Source of the DNA: Thermogladius sp023256015
GTDB taxonomy: Archaea; Thermoproteota; Thermoprotei_A; Sulfolobales; Desulfurococcaceae
Direction: 5' to 3'
Assembly (NCBI RefSeq): GCF_051131135.1
Contig: NZ_CP151274.1
Span: 62,001 to 126,000 of the forward strand
Length of the DNA stretch: 64,000 nucleotides
Under the pieces are notes generated by a model. The model did no database searches. It was not told where the DNA came from and saw only the letters and a list, made by a program, of their open reading frames with translations. Positions 15,069-22,629 of this stretch are shown here, one piece after another. Position 1 is the stretch's first letter, and every line of letters starts with the position of its first letter. The translations under genes and the position numbers were made by a program.

Positions 15069-16582
15069 TGGGCTACGACGTGGTCCTCACAACAGACAGA
15101 ACTATGATGACCAACCACCACGGTAAAGAGTTCCTGGGGTTCGTGGCGACCGGCCCTCCGATAGCTCTTCCGGAGAAAGTGTGGCTCTGGATAACGGCGC
15201 CAAGACCTAAAGTCGACGAGGAGGGCAAGCCCCTGGAGGCACCTTACGGGATGAGGAAGGTCGAGGCCAAACTCGTCGAAGCCGGGTTCAAAGCCGCCAT
15301 TATCGACCCCGACTACCTGGGGAAGCACCTGGACTCTATGAAGGTCCTCATGTTCAGCCACCACGACTACTTCGCATACGGGCCCCCGAGCAGCGAGTGG
15401 TGGAGTATCACCGGCCTAGAGCCGGTGAACAGGAGGAGTTTTAAGCGGCTCATGGAGAGCCCGCCTGTGAGGAGGGCTAAAGAGAAGGGGGTCAAGTTCA
15501 TCGTGGGCGGGCCCGCCGCCTGGCAATGGCTCTGGGAGCTCGACCTTTGGAAGAAGTGGGGCGTCGACACGGTGATTGACGGGGAGGGGGAGAGGGTTGT
15601 GGTAAAGCTGGTCGAGAAGGCGCTTAACAACGAGGAGCTACCGGAGTACGTCTACGTGGGTCCGTCCGACTCCCCCAGCCTCGACGAGATCCCTGTCATT
15701 AAGGCCCCCAGCGTGAACGGGCTCGTCGAGATAATGAGGGGTTGCCCGCGCGGGTGCAAGTTCTGTAGTGTCACCTTGAGACCCCTGAGGTTCATCCCGC
15801 TGGACAAGATCCTGGCCGAGGTCGAGGTTAACGTCAGGAACGGCGTGAAGGGCGTTATACTCCACAGCGAGGACGTCCTACTGTACCAAGCAGACGGCGT
15901 TAAGCCGAGGCCGGAGCCCCTTATCAAGCTCCACAAGGCGGTGCTCGAGAAAGTGGGTGACGGCAGCTTCGCCTGGTCTCACGCTAGCCTGGCGGCTATC
16001 AAGTACGCCGAGGAAGAGCACCGTTTGATCTCAAGGCTCATGAACGATTACGTGCTGACCAGCGGCAGGAAGTTCCTCGGCGTAGAAGTGGGGATCGAGA
16101 CCGGGAGCGTCAATTTGGCCAAGAAGATAATGATAGGCAAGTCTGCCCCGTACCCGCCGGAGATGTGGCCTGATATAGTCGAGGACGCGTTCCGCATAAT
16201 GCACGAGAACAACATAATCCCTGCCGCGACCCTGATACTGGGGCTCCCAGAGGAGACGCCCGACGACGTCGTCAAGACCTCCGAGCTGCTGGACAGGCTG
16301 AGGGCCTACAGGAGCATCATAGTCCCCATGTTCTTCGTACCGATGGGCGCCCTCAAGAAGGGCGACTGGTTCTTGAAAGACCACGTAGAGAGGGAGCACA
16401 TAGAGGTACTCTACAAGACCTTGAAGCACACTACGTATTGGGCGAGGGAGATCATGAACAAGTACTATTTCTCCTCGCCCCTCCACGCGCCTCTGCGCTT
16501 CATACTCAGATACTTCGTGTGGTACGTGAACAGGAGGGCCGACGAGTTCATTAAGAGCCTAGAGTATCAGTTAAAAAGCTAA
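15068..16582 (+). CDS. B12-binding-type radical SAM protein
   Basis: A 504-residue protein with an N-terminal cobalamin-binding-like alpha/beta domain (residues 1-200, ending in Gly-Gly-Pro-Ala-Ala) and a radical SAM domain with the cluster motif Cys-Pro-Arg-Gly-Cys-Lys-Phe-Cys (CxxxCxxC). Downstream are the Gly-Val-Glu-Val-Gly-Ile-Glu-Thr-Gly-Ser SAM-contact strand and Leu-Ile-Leu-Gly-Leu-Pro-Glu-Glu-Thr, both typical of the Elp3/MiaB/B12 radical SAM group. It resembles the archaeal Ta0216-type family; the substrate is unknown. The canonical His of the B12 loop is not evident, so cobalamin binding is not certain. It is coupled to the small upstream gene. Confidence 0.82.
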   Translation: MGYDVVLTTDRTMMTNHHGKEFLGFVATGPPIALPEKVWLWITAPRPKVDEEGKPLEAPYGMRKVEAKLVEAGFKAAIIDPDYLGKHLDSMKVLMFSHHDYFAYGPPSSEWWSITGLEPVNRRSFKRLMESPPVRRAKEKGVKFIVGGPAAWQWLWELDLWKKWGVDTVIDGEGERVVVKLVEKALNNEELPEYVYVGPSDSPSLDEIPVIKAPSVNGLVEIMRGCPRGCKFCSVTLRPLRFIPLDKILAEVEVNVRNGVKGVILHSEDVLLYQADGVKPRPEPLIKLHKAVLEKVGDGSFAWSHASLAAIKYAEEEHRLISRLMNDYVLTSGRKFLGVEVGIETGSVNLAKKIMIGKSAPYPPEMWPDIVEDAFRIMHENNIIPAATLILGLPEETPDDVVKTSELLDRLRAYRSIIVPMFFVPMGALKKGDWFLKDHVEREHIEVLYKTLKHTTYWAREIMNKYYFSSPLHAPLRFILRYFVWYVNRRADEFIKSLEYQLKS

Positions 16583-16632
16583 TTTCGTCGATATCTATCA
16601 CAAACAACGATTACAAGACAACGGTGGAGTAG

Positions 16633-18174
16633 ATGGAGAGATTGTACATCACCACGCCGATATACTACCCTAACGCCCCCCCTCACATAGGGCACGCCTA
16701 CACGACCGTTTACGCGGACGTCCTTGCCAGGTATAACAGGTTGGTGGGTAGGAAAGTCTTCTTCTTGACGGGCAACGACGAGCACGGCCTCAAAATACAG
16801 AGGGCGGCCGAGAAGGAGGGTATTACCCCGAAGGAGTTCGTAGACAAGATGGCCGGTGTCTACAGGCAGTACTGGGTTATGCTCAACATAAGCTACGACC
16901 ACTTCATAAGGACGACGGACGGCTACCACGAGAAGGTCGTGTCGGAGGCTTTCAAGAGGCTCCACGAGAAGGGGTTGATCTACAAGGCCAAGTACGCCGG
17001 CTGGTACTGCGTGGACTGCGAGAGGTACTACTCGCCCGGCGAGTACGTACTGGTCGACGACAAGCCTCACTGCCCAATACACAACAAGCCCCTGGAGTGG
17101 CTGGAGGAGGAGACGTACTACTTCAAGCTGAGCGAGTTCAAGGACTACGTTACTAAGACGCTGTCTGAGACCGACATCGTCTACCCGCCATCCTACGCCA
17201 AGGAGGTATTGAACCGCGTCCAGGCCGAGGGCCTGAGAGACGTCTCCGTGGCCAGGCCGAAAGACAGGGTCGCGTGGGGCATACCCGTTCCCTTCGACCC
17301 GGACTACACCATCTACGTCTGGTTCGACGCTCTGCTCAACTACGTCAGCGGGATAGGATACATGACAGACGAGGTCCGGTTCCAGGGGTACTGGCCGTGG
17401 GCGCACCACGTCATAGGGAAGGACATACTGTGGTTCCACACAGTGGTGTGGTTCTCCCTCCTGAAAGCCCTCGACATACCCCCTCCCAGGAGGCTGATCG
17501 TACACTCCTTCCTGATAAACAGAGGCCTAAAGATCGGGAAGAGCGCTGGCAACGTGATCCCCATCGAGTTCCTCGTGGAGAGGTACAACGGGAGCGACGG
17601 AGCCAGGTACGTGCTGATGAAGTTGTTCAACTTAGACAAGGACGTGGAGGTCACGATAGACCTAATGGACTCAATATACAACTCTGAGCTGGCCGACACC
17701 TACGGTAACCTCGTAAGGAGGGTGGGGGTCCTAGCGGCCAAGAAGGTGAAGGGGAAGGTGTACAGGAGGGACGTGGACAAGAAGATAGAGGAGAGCATCG
17801 AGACAGCCCTGGGCAGGTACGTTGAAGACATGGAGTCCCTCGAGGTTTCCAGAGCGCTCTCGGAAGTCCAGGAGCTTGGTAAAGCCCTGAACACCTACAT
17901 AAACGAGGTCAAGCCCTGGGAGAAGAGCGACCCGAGCAAGGAGCTCTACAGCCTCCTTGAGGGCATAAGAGCCGTGACCGTCATGCTGTCACCCGTAACG
18001 CCGAGGGCTTCGACAGTGATATCCGAGAGCTTCGGCTTCAAGCTCGTGTCCCCACGCGACTTCAGGGTGGGCAGCGTGGAGAGGTACAACATAGTCGAAG
18101 CCCCCATACTGTTCAGGAAAGTGCAGGCTAGAAGGGAGTCTCCAAGTGGTGGGGAGAGTCCACCTAGCGGTTGA
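16633..18174 (+). CDS. metG: Methionyl-tRNA synthetase, bacterial-type
   Basis: Charges tRNA-Met; class Ia synthetase of 513 residues. Motifs: His-Ile-Gly-His at residues 18-21, Asn-Asp-Glu-His-Gly, a zinc knuckle (Cys-Val-Asp-Cys then Cys-Pro-Ile-His), Val-Trp-Phe-Asp-Ala-Leu, and Lys-Ile-Gly-Lys-Ser in place of Lys-Met-Ser-Lys-Ser. The opening Thr-Thr-Pro-Ile-Tyr-Tyr-Pro-Asn-Ala-Pro-Pro and the short length without a C-terminal tRNA-binding domain match the Thermus/Bacillus type rather than the common archaeal MetRS. GGTGGAG precedes the ATG. The 3' end overlaps the ROK kinase gene by 29 bases. Confidence 0.93.
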   Translation: MERLYITTPIYYPNAPPHIGHAYTTVYADVLARYNRLVGRKVFFLTGNDEHGLKIQRAAEKEGITPKEFVDKMAGVYRQYWVMLNISYDHFIRTTDGYHEKVVSEAFKRLHEKGLIYKAKYAGWYCVDCERYYSPGEYVLVDDKPHCPIHNKPLEWLEEETYYFKLSEFKDYVTKTLSETDIVYPPSYAKEVLNRVQAEGLRDVSVARPKDRVAWGIPVPFDPDYTIYVWFDALLNYVSGIGYMTDEVRFQGYWPWAHHVIGKDILWFHTVVWFSLLKALDIPPPRRLIVHSFLINRGLKIGKSAGNVIPIEFLVERYNGSDGARYVLMKLFNLDKDVEVTIDLMDSIYNSELADTYGNLVRRVGVLAAKKVKGKVYRRDVDKKIEESIETALGRYVEDMESLEVSRALSEVQELGKALNTYINEVKPWEKSDPSKELYSLLEGIRAVTVMLSPVTPRASTVISESFGFKLVSPRDFRVGSVERYNIVEAPILFRKVQARRESPSGGESPPSG

Positions 18175-19102
18175 CGTAGGGGCGACATGGACCAGGCTCG
18201 CCGTCGCCGTCGACGAGGTGTTTGTCAAGAAGGTAGTTGTTAGGACCCCCCGCGAGGGCGGCAGGCTGGCAGTCGCAGAGGAGGTCGCCCGGACGTTCGA
18301 GAAGGAGTTCAAGGAGTACCGCGAGAGGGTCGAGGCCGTAGGCATCGGCACCATCGGCCCCCTAGACATGAGGCGGGGGGTTGTCGTGAACACCCCAAAC
18401 CTCCCCCTGGGGACGTTCGAGCTTAAGAGGCCGCTCGAAGACTTCTTCAACAGGCCGGTGTACGTGGTGAACGACGCTGTGGCCGGTGTCCTGGCCGAAA
18501 AGTACTATGGAGGGGGCGTGGGCTACAACAACCTCGTCTACGTCACCATAAGCACTGGCGTGGGGGGAGGGGTCATAGTGGACGGCCGCGTCATACTAGG
18601 GAAGGACGGTAACGCGCACGAGATCGGGCACATAGTCGTAAACTACGACTCGGGCCTCAGGTGCGGCTGCGGAGGCTACGGCCATTGGGAGGCGTATGCT
18701 GGGGGGGCCAACATACCCAGGCTCGCTAAGTACGTTGCCGAGAGGAATCCCTCGATAGTAAAGGTGTCTGTTATCGGTGAGAAGGCCGCGAGCGGGTCTT
18801 TAGAGCCGCGCGAGGTATTCGAGGCGGCCAGGAGAGGCGACCCGCTGGGCCGGCTGATCGTCGAAGAGATAGTCAAGGCGAGCGCTGCGGGCCTCGCCAG
18901 CGTGATAAACGCGTACGACCCGGAGTACGTATCGATCGGAGGGAGCGTATTCCTGCACAACACCGACCTACTCTACCAGCCCGTCGTTGAGATCGTTAAA
19001 AAGAACATTGTGGTGAGACCTCCCGTCATAGCCCCCACGAAGTTGGGGGACGACGTAGTACTGTACGGCGCCCTAGCGCTAGCTGTCTACAGGCCCGTCT
19101 AG
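18146..19102 (+). CDS. ROK-family sugar kinase (glucokinase-like)
   Basis: A 318-residue ROK kinase, probably an ATP-dependent gluco- or hexokinase as in other crenarchaea. It has the phosphate-1 loop Asp-Val-Gly-Ala-Thr-Trp-Thr-Arg, Ala-Val-Gly-Ile-Gly-Thr-Ile-Gly-Pro, the catalytic Asn-Asp-Ala, Ile-Ser-Thr-Gly-Val-Gly-Gly-Gly, and the ROK zinc region Gly-His-Ile-Val...Cys-Gly-Cys-Gly-Gly-Tyr-Gly-His-Trp-Glu. In that last motif the usual third Cys is replaced by His. Start is GTG at 18146 or 18149, inside the 3' end of metG, an out-of-frame overlap implying co-transcription. Confidence 0.87.
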   Translation: MVGRVHLAVDVGATWTRLAVAVDEVFVKKVVVRTPREGGRLAVAEEVARTFEKEFKEYRERVEAVGIGTIGPLDMRRGVVVNTPNLPLGTFELKRPLEDFFNRPVYVVNDAVAGVLAEKYYGGGVGYNNLVYVTISTGVGGGVIVDGRVILGKDGNAHEIGHIVVNYDSGLRCGCGGYGHWEAYAGGANIPRLAKYVAERNPSIVKVSVIGEKAASGSLEPREVFEAARRGDPLGRLIVEEIVKASAAGLASVINAYDPEYVSIGGSVFLHNTDLLYQPVVEIVKKNIVVRPPVIAPTKLGDDVVLYGALALAVYRPV

Positions 19103-19120
19103 GCTTGACTCCGGGTTCGC

Positions 19121-20452
19121 CTAGTGTAGGCGGCTCGCTATCAAGGACGTCTCTACGGCGGCTGCCGCCAGCAGGACTAGCGAGCCCACTACGATGGTCT
19201 TCCATGGAGAGCCTTTCCCGCCCGAAAGTTGAGCTGACGCCACGGTGAATACGGCGTAGCCGAGCAGCTCGATGGGGGTGTGCGGCATTATGAAAAGTAG
19301 TGGCGTGGCCTCGCCGCTGGCTAGTAGAGCCCCGTATATCACGCCACTGTTAGACAGGCCGTAGCCCACTACGAGGGGGCCTAGTAGGGGCGGGGTGGAG
19401 GACATAGCTATGGAGAAGTTGTTGAGGAAAATGTAGAAGAGGATGCCGAGAAAGCCGAGTTTGTAAGCCTCACTCGCCAACGACTCGAAGAGCTTTGCCA
19501 GGTTTGTGTACGTTGTATAGCCGGCAAACCCCACGAGCGTGGAGAACGCCAGCCCTAAGTAGATAAGGCCGTAGCTAACCGCGAGCCCTCTGATGGGCTT
19601 GTCCGAGAGCTTCAACCCCGTGTAGGACAGCGCGAGCCCGAGTACTACCGCGAAGTGGACATGGGCGTACAGGCCTAACCACGCTAAGAGGGCGTCTAGC
19701 CCTCCCACTGCTAGAACAACCCCGAGGACACCGTTCAGCGTTAAGTCCGGGTGGTCTACCCCTAATAGCCCCCTCCTTGAGGGCGGGTTTGGGTGCTGAC
19801 CGTGAATTTCCTCAACGTGCTCGTTGTAGAGCGAGACGACTCTCCACGCCCAGTAGGAGAGGTATAGCCCGAGCGTCGCGGCCGTTAAAAAGACGTCTCT
19901 CACGAGGTCCCCAGGGCTGACGGGCTCGATCGTCCACACCCCGAACAGGGCTTTCTCTTCAACTCTAATGTGCTCTCTAATACTCTTCTCCACGTAGTAT
20001 AGGATCGCTATGTACCCTATCCCGCCGACTAGTAAGCTGAGGAGTAAACCAGTTACAGGGGAGGGCAGGCTCCTAACCTCCCTCCTCTCCTGTAGGTAAT
20101 TAAGCACGTTCTCGAAGTTCTCCTTTCTAGACCAGTAGTAGACAACTACAGCGCTGTCGTAGAAGTGTAGAGAGGCTTTCTTTAGCAGCGTGTAAGACGC
20201 GACGGCTGACGACACGAGGAAGCCGGTGAACATGACTGTGAGGGCTCCCAGGACTAGCCAAGGCACAGAGCTCGAGGTGATGAAGTAGGCTAGCTCGGCG
20301 ATCAATCCCACGGAGGCGGGGAATAGGAGTAGCCCCGGTAGCACGAACAGGCCCTTGCCGATCTTCTCGAACTTCATACCCCTTACGTACTCCTCGACCA
20401 GCGCGTAGTCTCTAACAGTCTCGCTCATGGAACTCCCGCTCGGTCTTGACAT
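19121..20452 (-). CDS. Polytopic membrane protein with SpoIIM/DUF95-like domain
   Basis: A 443-residue membrane protein with about ten predicted helices. The C-terminal 170 residues carry the SpoIIM/DUF95 pattern: Phe-Leu-Asn-Asn-Phe-Ser-Ile-Ala, a Gly-rich helix with Leu-Ser-Asn-Ser-Gly, and Met-Pro-His-Thr-Pro-Ile-Glu-Leu-Leu. The N-terminal half has two hydrophobic helices, a cytoplasmic helical segment and two more helices. Function unknown; SpoIIM-like archaeal proteins are membrane proteins of undefined role. Either ATG 20452 (near-leaderless after the TATA-like AACTATATTTAG, 20470-20481) or ATG 20428 (GGGAG site 4 bases upstream) may be used. Confidence 0.75.
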   Translation of the reverse strand: MSRPSGSSMSETVRDYALVEEYVRGMKFEKIGKGLFVLPGLLLFPASVGLIAELAYFITSSSVPWLVLGALTVMFTGFLVSSAVASYTLLKKASLHFYDSAVVVYYWSRKENFENVLNYLQERREVRSLPSPVTGLLLSLLVGGIGYIAILYYVEKSIREHIRVEEKALFGVWTIEPVSPGDLVRDVFLTAATLGLYLSYWAWRVVSLYNEHVEEIHGQHPNPPSRRGLLGVDHPDLTLNGVLGVVLAVGGLDALLAWLGLYAHVHFAVVLGLALSYTGLKLSDKPIRGLAVSYGLIYLGLAFSTLVGFAGYTTYTNLAKLFESLASEAYKLGFLGILFYIFLNNFSIAMSSTPPLLGPLVVGYGLSNSGVIYGALLASGEATPLLFIMPHTPIELLGYAVFTVASAQLSGGKGSPWKTIVVGSLVLLAAAAVETSLIASRLH

Positions 20453-20469
20453 GATTTTGGCTGGAAAAC

Positions 20470-20490
20470 TAAATATAGTTTAATATAGTT
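20470..20490 (-). promoter_or_regulatory. TATA-rich promoter of SpoIIM-like gene
   Basis: Two copies of the hexamer-like TATAGTT lie in tandem on the plus strand (AAATATAGTT at 20471-20480, TAATATAGTT at 20481-20490). On the minus strand they read AACTATATTT and AACTATATTA, both good TATA boxes placed 22-35 bases before ATG 20452. Confidence 0.5.
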
Positions 20491-20496
20491 TAGAGT

Positions 20497-21219
20497 TTAG
20501 ACCGTGCAGTTTGCGCCGCAGACCTTCGCCAAATATACGGCCAGCTTTTTGTCATCGAACGACATGTACCTTAAGTACTCGTCTACGAACCCCATGAAGT
20601 CGATTAAGAAGTCGCGGTAATTTTTTCTCCTGTAATCCGATATCACGTCGTTAAGTGCGTCCAGGAACTCCGCGTGCCTCTTCAAGTGGTTGTCGTAGCC
20701 CTGTTTGTCGTAACGGAAGTAACCGTACTTTACCATGAGGGCCTCTTCAAGCTTGAAGTGCCTGTTCCTCGTGTGGTCGACTAGCGTCTGGAGATCTCTG
20801 CCTGCACCTTCTATGTCCCCCTCCATGATTTTGTCGAAAATGTCTCTAATCAGCCTGAACATCTCTGTGTGAACCTCGTCTAAGACCCTCAGTCCTAAAG
20901 CAAACACCCGCTCGTGGCTTGTAAAGGGGGGCCTGGCATCGTAGACCATCAACTCCTTCGGGCCCTCACTACATACCTCCTCGCTCAGCCCCTCGACGAG
21001 TACCTTGTCGTCTGTACTCAACATGTATGCTGTGTGACCACCCTGTTTCACGACTAAGAGGGTGTTCGACTCCTCGTTCACTATGTGCTCGATCAACTCA
21101 GTGTTCTGCGTCTCGACCAACTTCCTCAAACTGATCTCGTAGAACTGGACGAGTTCCTCGATGCTCAAAAACGGGCTAACAACCCGCTTTCTAAACCTTA
21201 TACAGGACATAGAGGGCAC
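20497..21219 (-). CDS. Hemerythrin-like domain protein
   Basis: A 240-residue protein. The N-terminal 100 residues are alpha/beta and unrecognised. Residues 110-235 form a four-helix bundle with hemerythrin iron ligands: His in Glu-Val-His-Thr-Glu-Met-Phe, His/His/Glu in Asp-His-Thr-Arg-Asn-Arg-His-Phe-Lys-Leu-Glu-Glu, and His in His-Leu-Lys-Arg-His. The last helix reads Tyr-Leu-Arg-Tyr-Met-Ser-Phe-Asp-Asp-Lys, where the usual His-x4-Asp has Tyr in place of His. It may sense oxygen, NO or iron, or bind a modified di-iron site. A TATA-like CTTTAAAAG lies near 21250. Start is GTG 21219 or ATG 21210. Confidence 0.75.
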   Translation of the reverse strand: MPSMSCIRFRKRVVSPFLSIEELVQFYEISLRKLVETQNTELIEHIVNEESNTLLVVKQGGHTAYMLSTDDKVLVEGLSEEVCSEGPKELMVYDARPPFTSHERVFALGLRVLDEVHTEMFRLIRDIFDKIMEGDIEGAGRDLQTLVDHTRNRHFKLEEALMVKYGYFRYDKQGYDNHLKRHAEFLDALNDVISDYRRKNYRDFLIDFMGFVDEYLRYMSFDDKKLAVYLAKVCGANCTV

Positions 21220-21309
21220 CGCTTGTGTGAAAGGGGTGTAGAGCCCCCCTTTTAAAGTTTTAGTCTAGGCTTAATACGCTTATAGTCATCACATATCTAA
21301 GGTGTTGAG

Positions 21310-21972
21310 ATGAGTGAGCACGGCACCGGGAAGAGGAGGGTCGACTTAATAAAGTTGAAGATAGTGGACCACGCTCTTAAAGTCCTCGAGACGGTAGTAG
21401 CTCTCGAGACCCTCTTCTCCGCCTCGCTGGTGGGCTCTCCCGAGCTAGACAGCCTGTTCGAGAAAGTGTACAGGCTCGAGAGAGAGGCCGATAAGCTGAA
21501 GAGGGAGATAATCTCCGAGCTCAGGATGGCGTACGTACACCCGATCGATAGGGAGGACCTGTTGAAGATGGTCACGCTCGTTGACGACATAGCCGGCTTC
21601 AGCAAGTCCGCCTCCAAGAGGATACTGGCCTACACGAAGGGAGGCCTGAGGGTGGACGAGCCCTACTCTAGCGACATTAAGACGATCATTGAGGCCTCTC
21701 GCAAGGCGGTGAACGAGCTGGTTGACACGATTAAGTCGGTGATCGAGGGGGCGACAAGCTCGCTCGAGAGGTTGGGCAACGTAGAGAAGCTCGAGAAAGA
21801 GGTTGACGACTTGAGGTTGAAGATACTCGAGGAGCTGTACAAAGAGTGTGTGGCAGCCCTGTCACCGAAGTGTGTGATACTCCCCGGGCTGGTCGACGAC
21901 CTCGAGTCTATTACGGACGTGTGCGAGGACGTGGGGGTAATACTGAAGCTGATGTTCAGCAGGAGGCTCTAG
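21310..21972 (+). CDS. DUF47/PhoU-like protein
   Basis: A 220-residue helical protein of the DUF47 (PhoU-like) family, with His-Pro-Ile-Asp-Arg-Glu-Asp-Leu-Leu and Leu-Glu-Lys-Glu-Val-Asp-Asp-Leu segments that recur in this family. DUF47 proteins usually pair with inorganic phosphate (PiT) transporters and are thought to regulate them, but no such transporter is adjacent. Three rightward genes follow with small gaps (25 and 15 bases), so it may head an operon with the nucleotidyltransferase and hypD. Confidence 0.8.
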   Translation: MSEHGTGKRRVDLIKLKIVDHALKVLETVVALETLFSASLVGSPELDSLFEKVYRLEREADKLKREIISELRMAYVHPIDREDLLKMVTLVDDIAGFSKSASKRILAYTKGGLRVDEPYSSDIKTIIEASRKAVNELVDTIKSVIEGATSSLERLGNVEKLEKEVDDLRLKILEELYKECVAALSPKCVILPGLVDDLESITDVCEDVGVILKLMFSRRL

Positions 21973-21996
21973 AATATACAGGGTCGTGCCGAAGCC

Positions 21997-22614
21997 ATGT
22001 ACGTTGCCCTCATCACGGCTGCCGGGGAGAGCACCAGGTTCCCCGGGAACAAGTTACTGTACAGGTACTCTGGCGACCCCCTCATAGCGAGGTCTGTTAG
22101 GTCCGCGCTCGACAGCAGAGTAGAGAAAGTAGTCGTCGTAGTAGGGTACATGAGGGAGGCTGTAGCAGAGCTCCTAAAGGACTACTTCGGCTCTACCAGT
22201 AGAGTCGAAGTGGTCGAGAATCCCTTCTACAAGGAGGGGATGAGCCGGAGTATCAAGGCTGGGCTCGAGTACGCTCTCCGTAAGTACGGGGGCCTAAGGG
22301 CCGTCCTAGTGTCGCCCGGCGACGCTGCTTGGATCCCCGGGGTAGTCTACGACATCCTTATAGACAAGCACGAGGAGTTCGGCTGGAACATAGTAGTCCC
22401 GACGCACCAGAAGAGGAGAGGGCACCCAATACTGTTCTCCTCGCACGTGATACCCTACCTCATGAGTATCGACGAGGAGACCCGGGGACTTAAGAGAGTA
22501 GTGAGGGACTTTTGGTTCGAGGTCAGGGAAGTCGAGCTCCCCTACCCCTCGATACTACTAGATTTGGACACTATAACAGACCTCAACAGAGTTAAAGAGC
22601 AGGCGTGGGTCTAA
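21997..22614 (+). CDS. MobA/MocA-like nucleotidyltransferase
   Basis: A 205-residue NTP-transferase-3 family protein. The N-terminal Ala-Ala-Gly-Glu-Ser-Thr-Arg-Phe-Pro-Gly-Asn-Lys-Leu loop is the NTP-binding site, followed by Asn-Pro-Phe-Tyr-Lys-Glu-Gly-Met-Ser-Arg-Ser and Val-Ser-Pro-Gly-Asp-Ala-Ala-Trp-Ile. It is close to MocA (molybdopterin cytidylyltransferase) and related enzymes that attach CMP or GMP to molybdenum or tungsten pterins. The usual Asp-Gln-Pro is replaced by Gly-Asp-Ala, so the exact substrate is open. It lies immediately before hypD; a tungsten cofactor role would fit the tungstate transporter at 47.7-49.9 kb. Confidence 0.75.
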   Translation: MYVALITAAGESTRFPGNKLLYRYSGDPLIARSVRSALDSRVEKVVVVVGYMREAVAELLKDYFGSTSRVEVVENPFYKEGMSRSIKAGLEYALRKYGGLRAVLVSPGDAAWIPGVVYDILIDKHEEFGWNIVVPTHQKRRGHPILFSSHVIPYLMSIDEETRGLKRVVRDFWFEVREVELPYPSILLDLDTITDLNRVKEQAWV

Positions 22615-22629
22615 CTTTAATGTGGTGAC

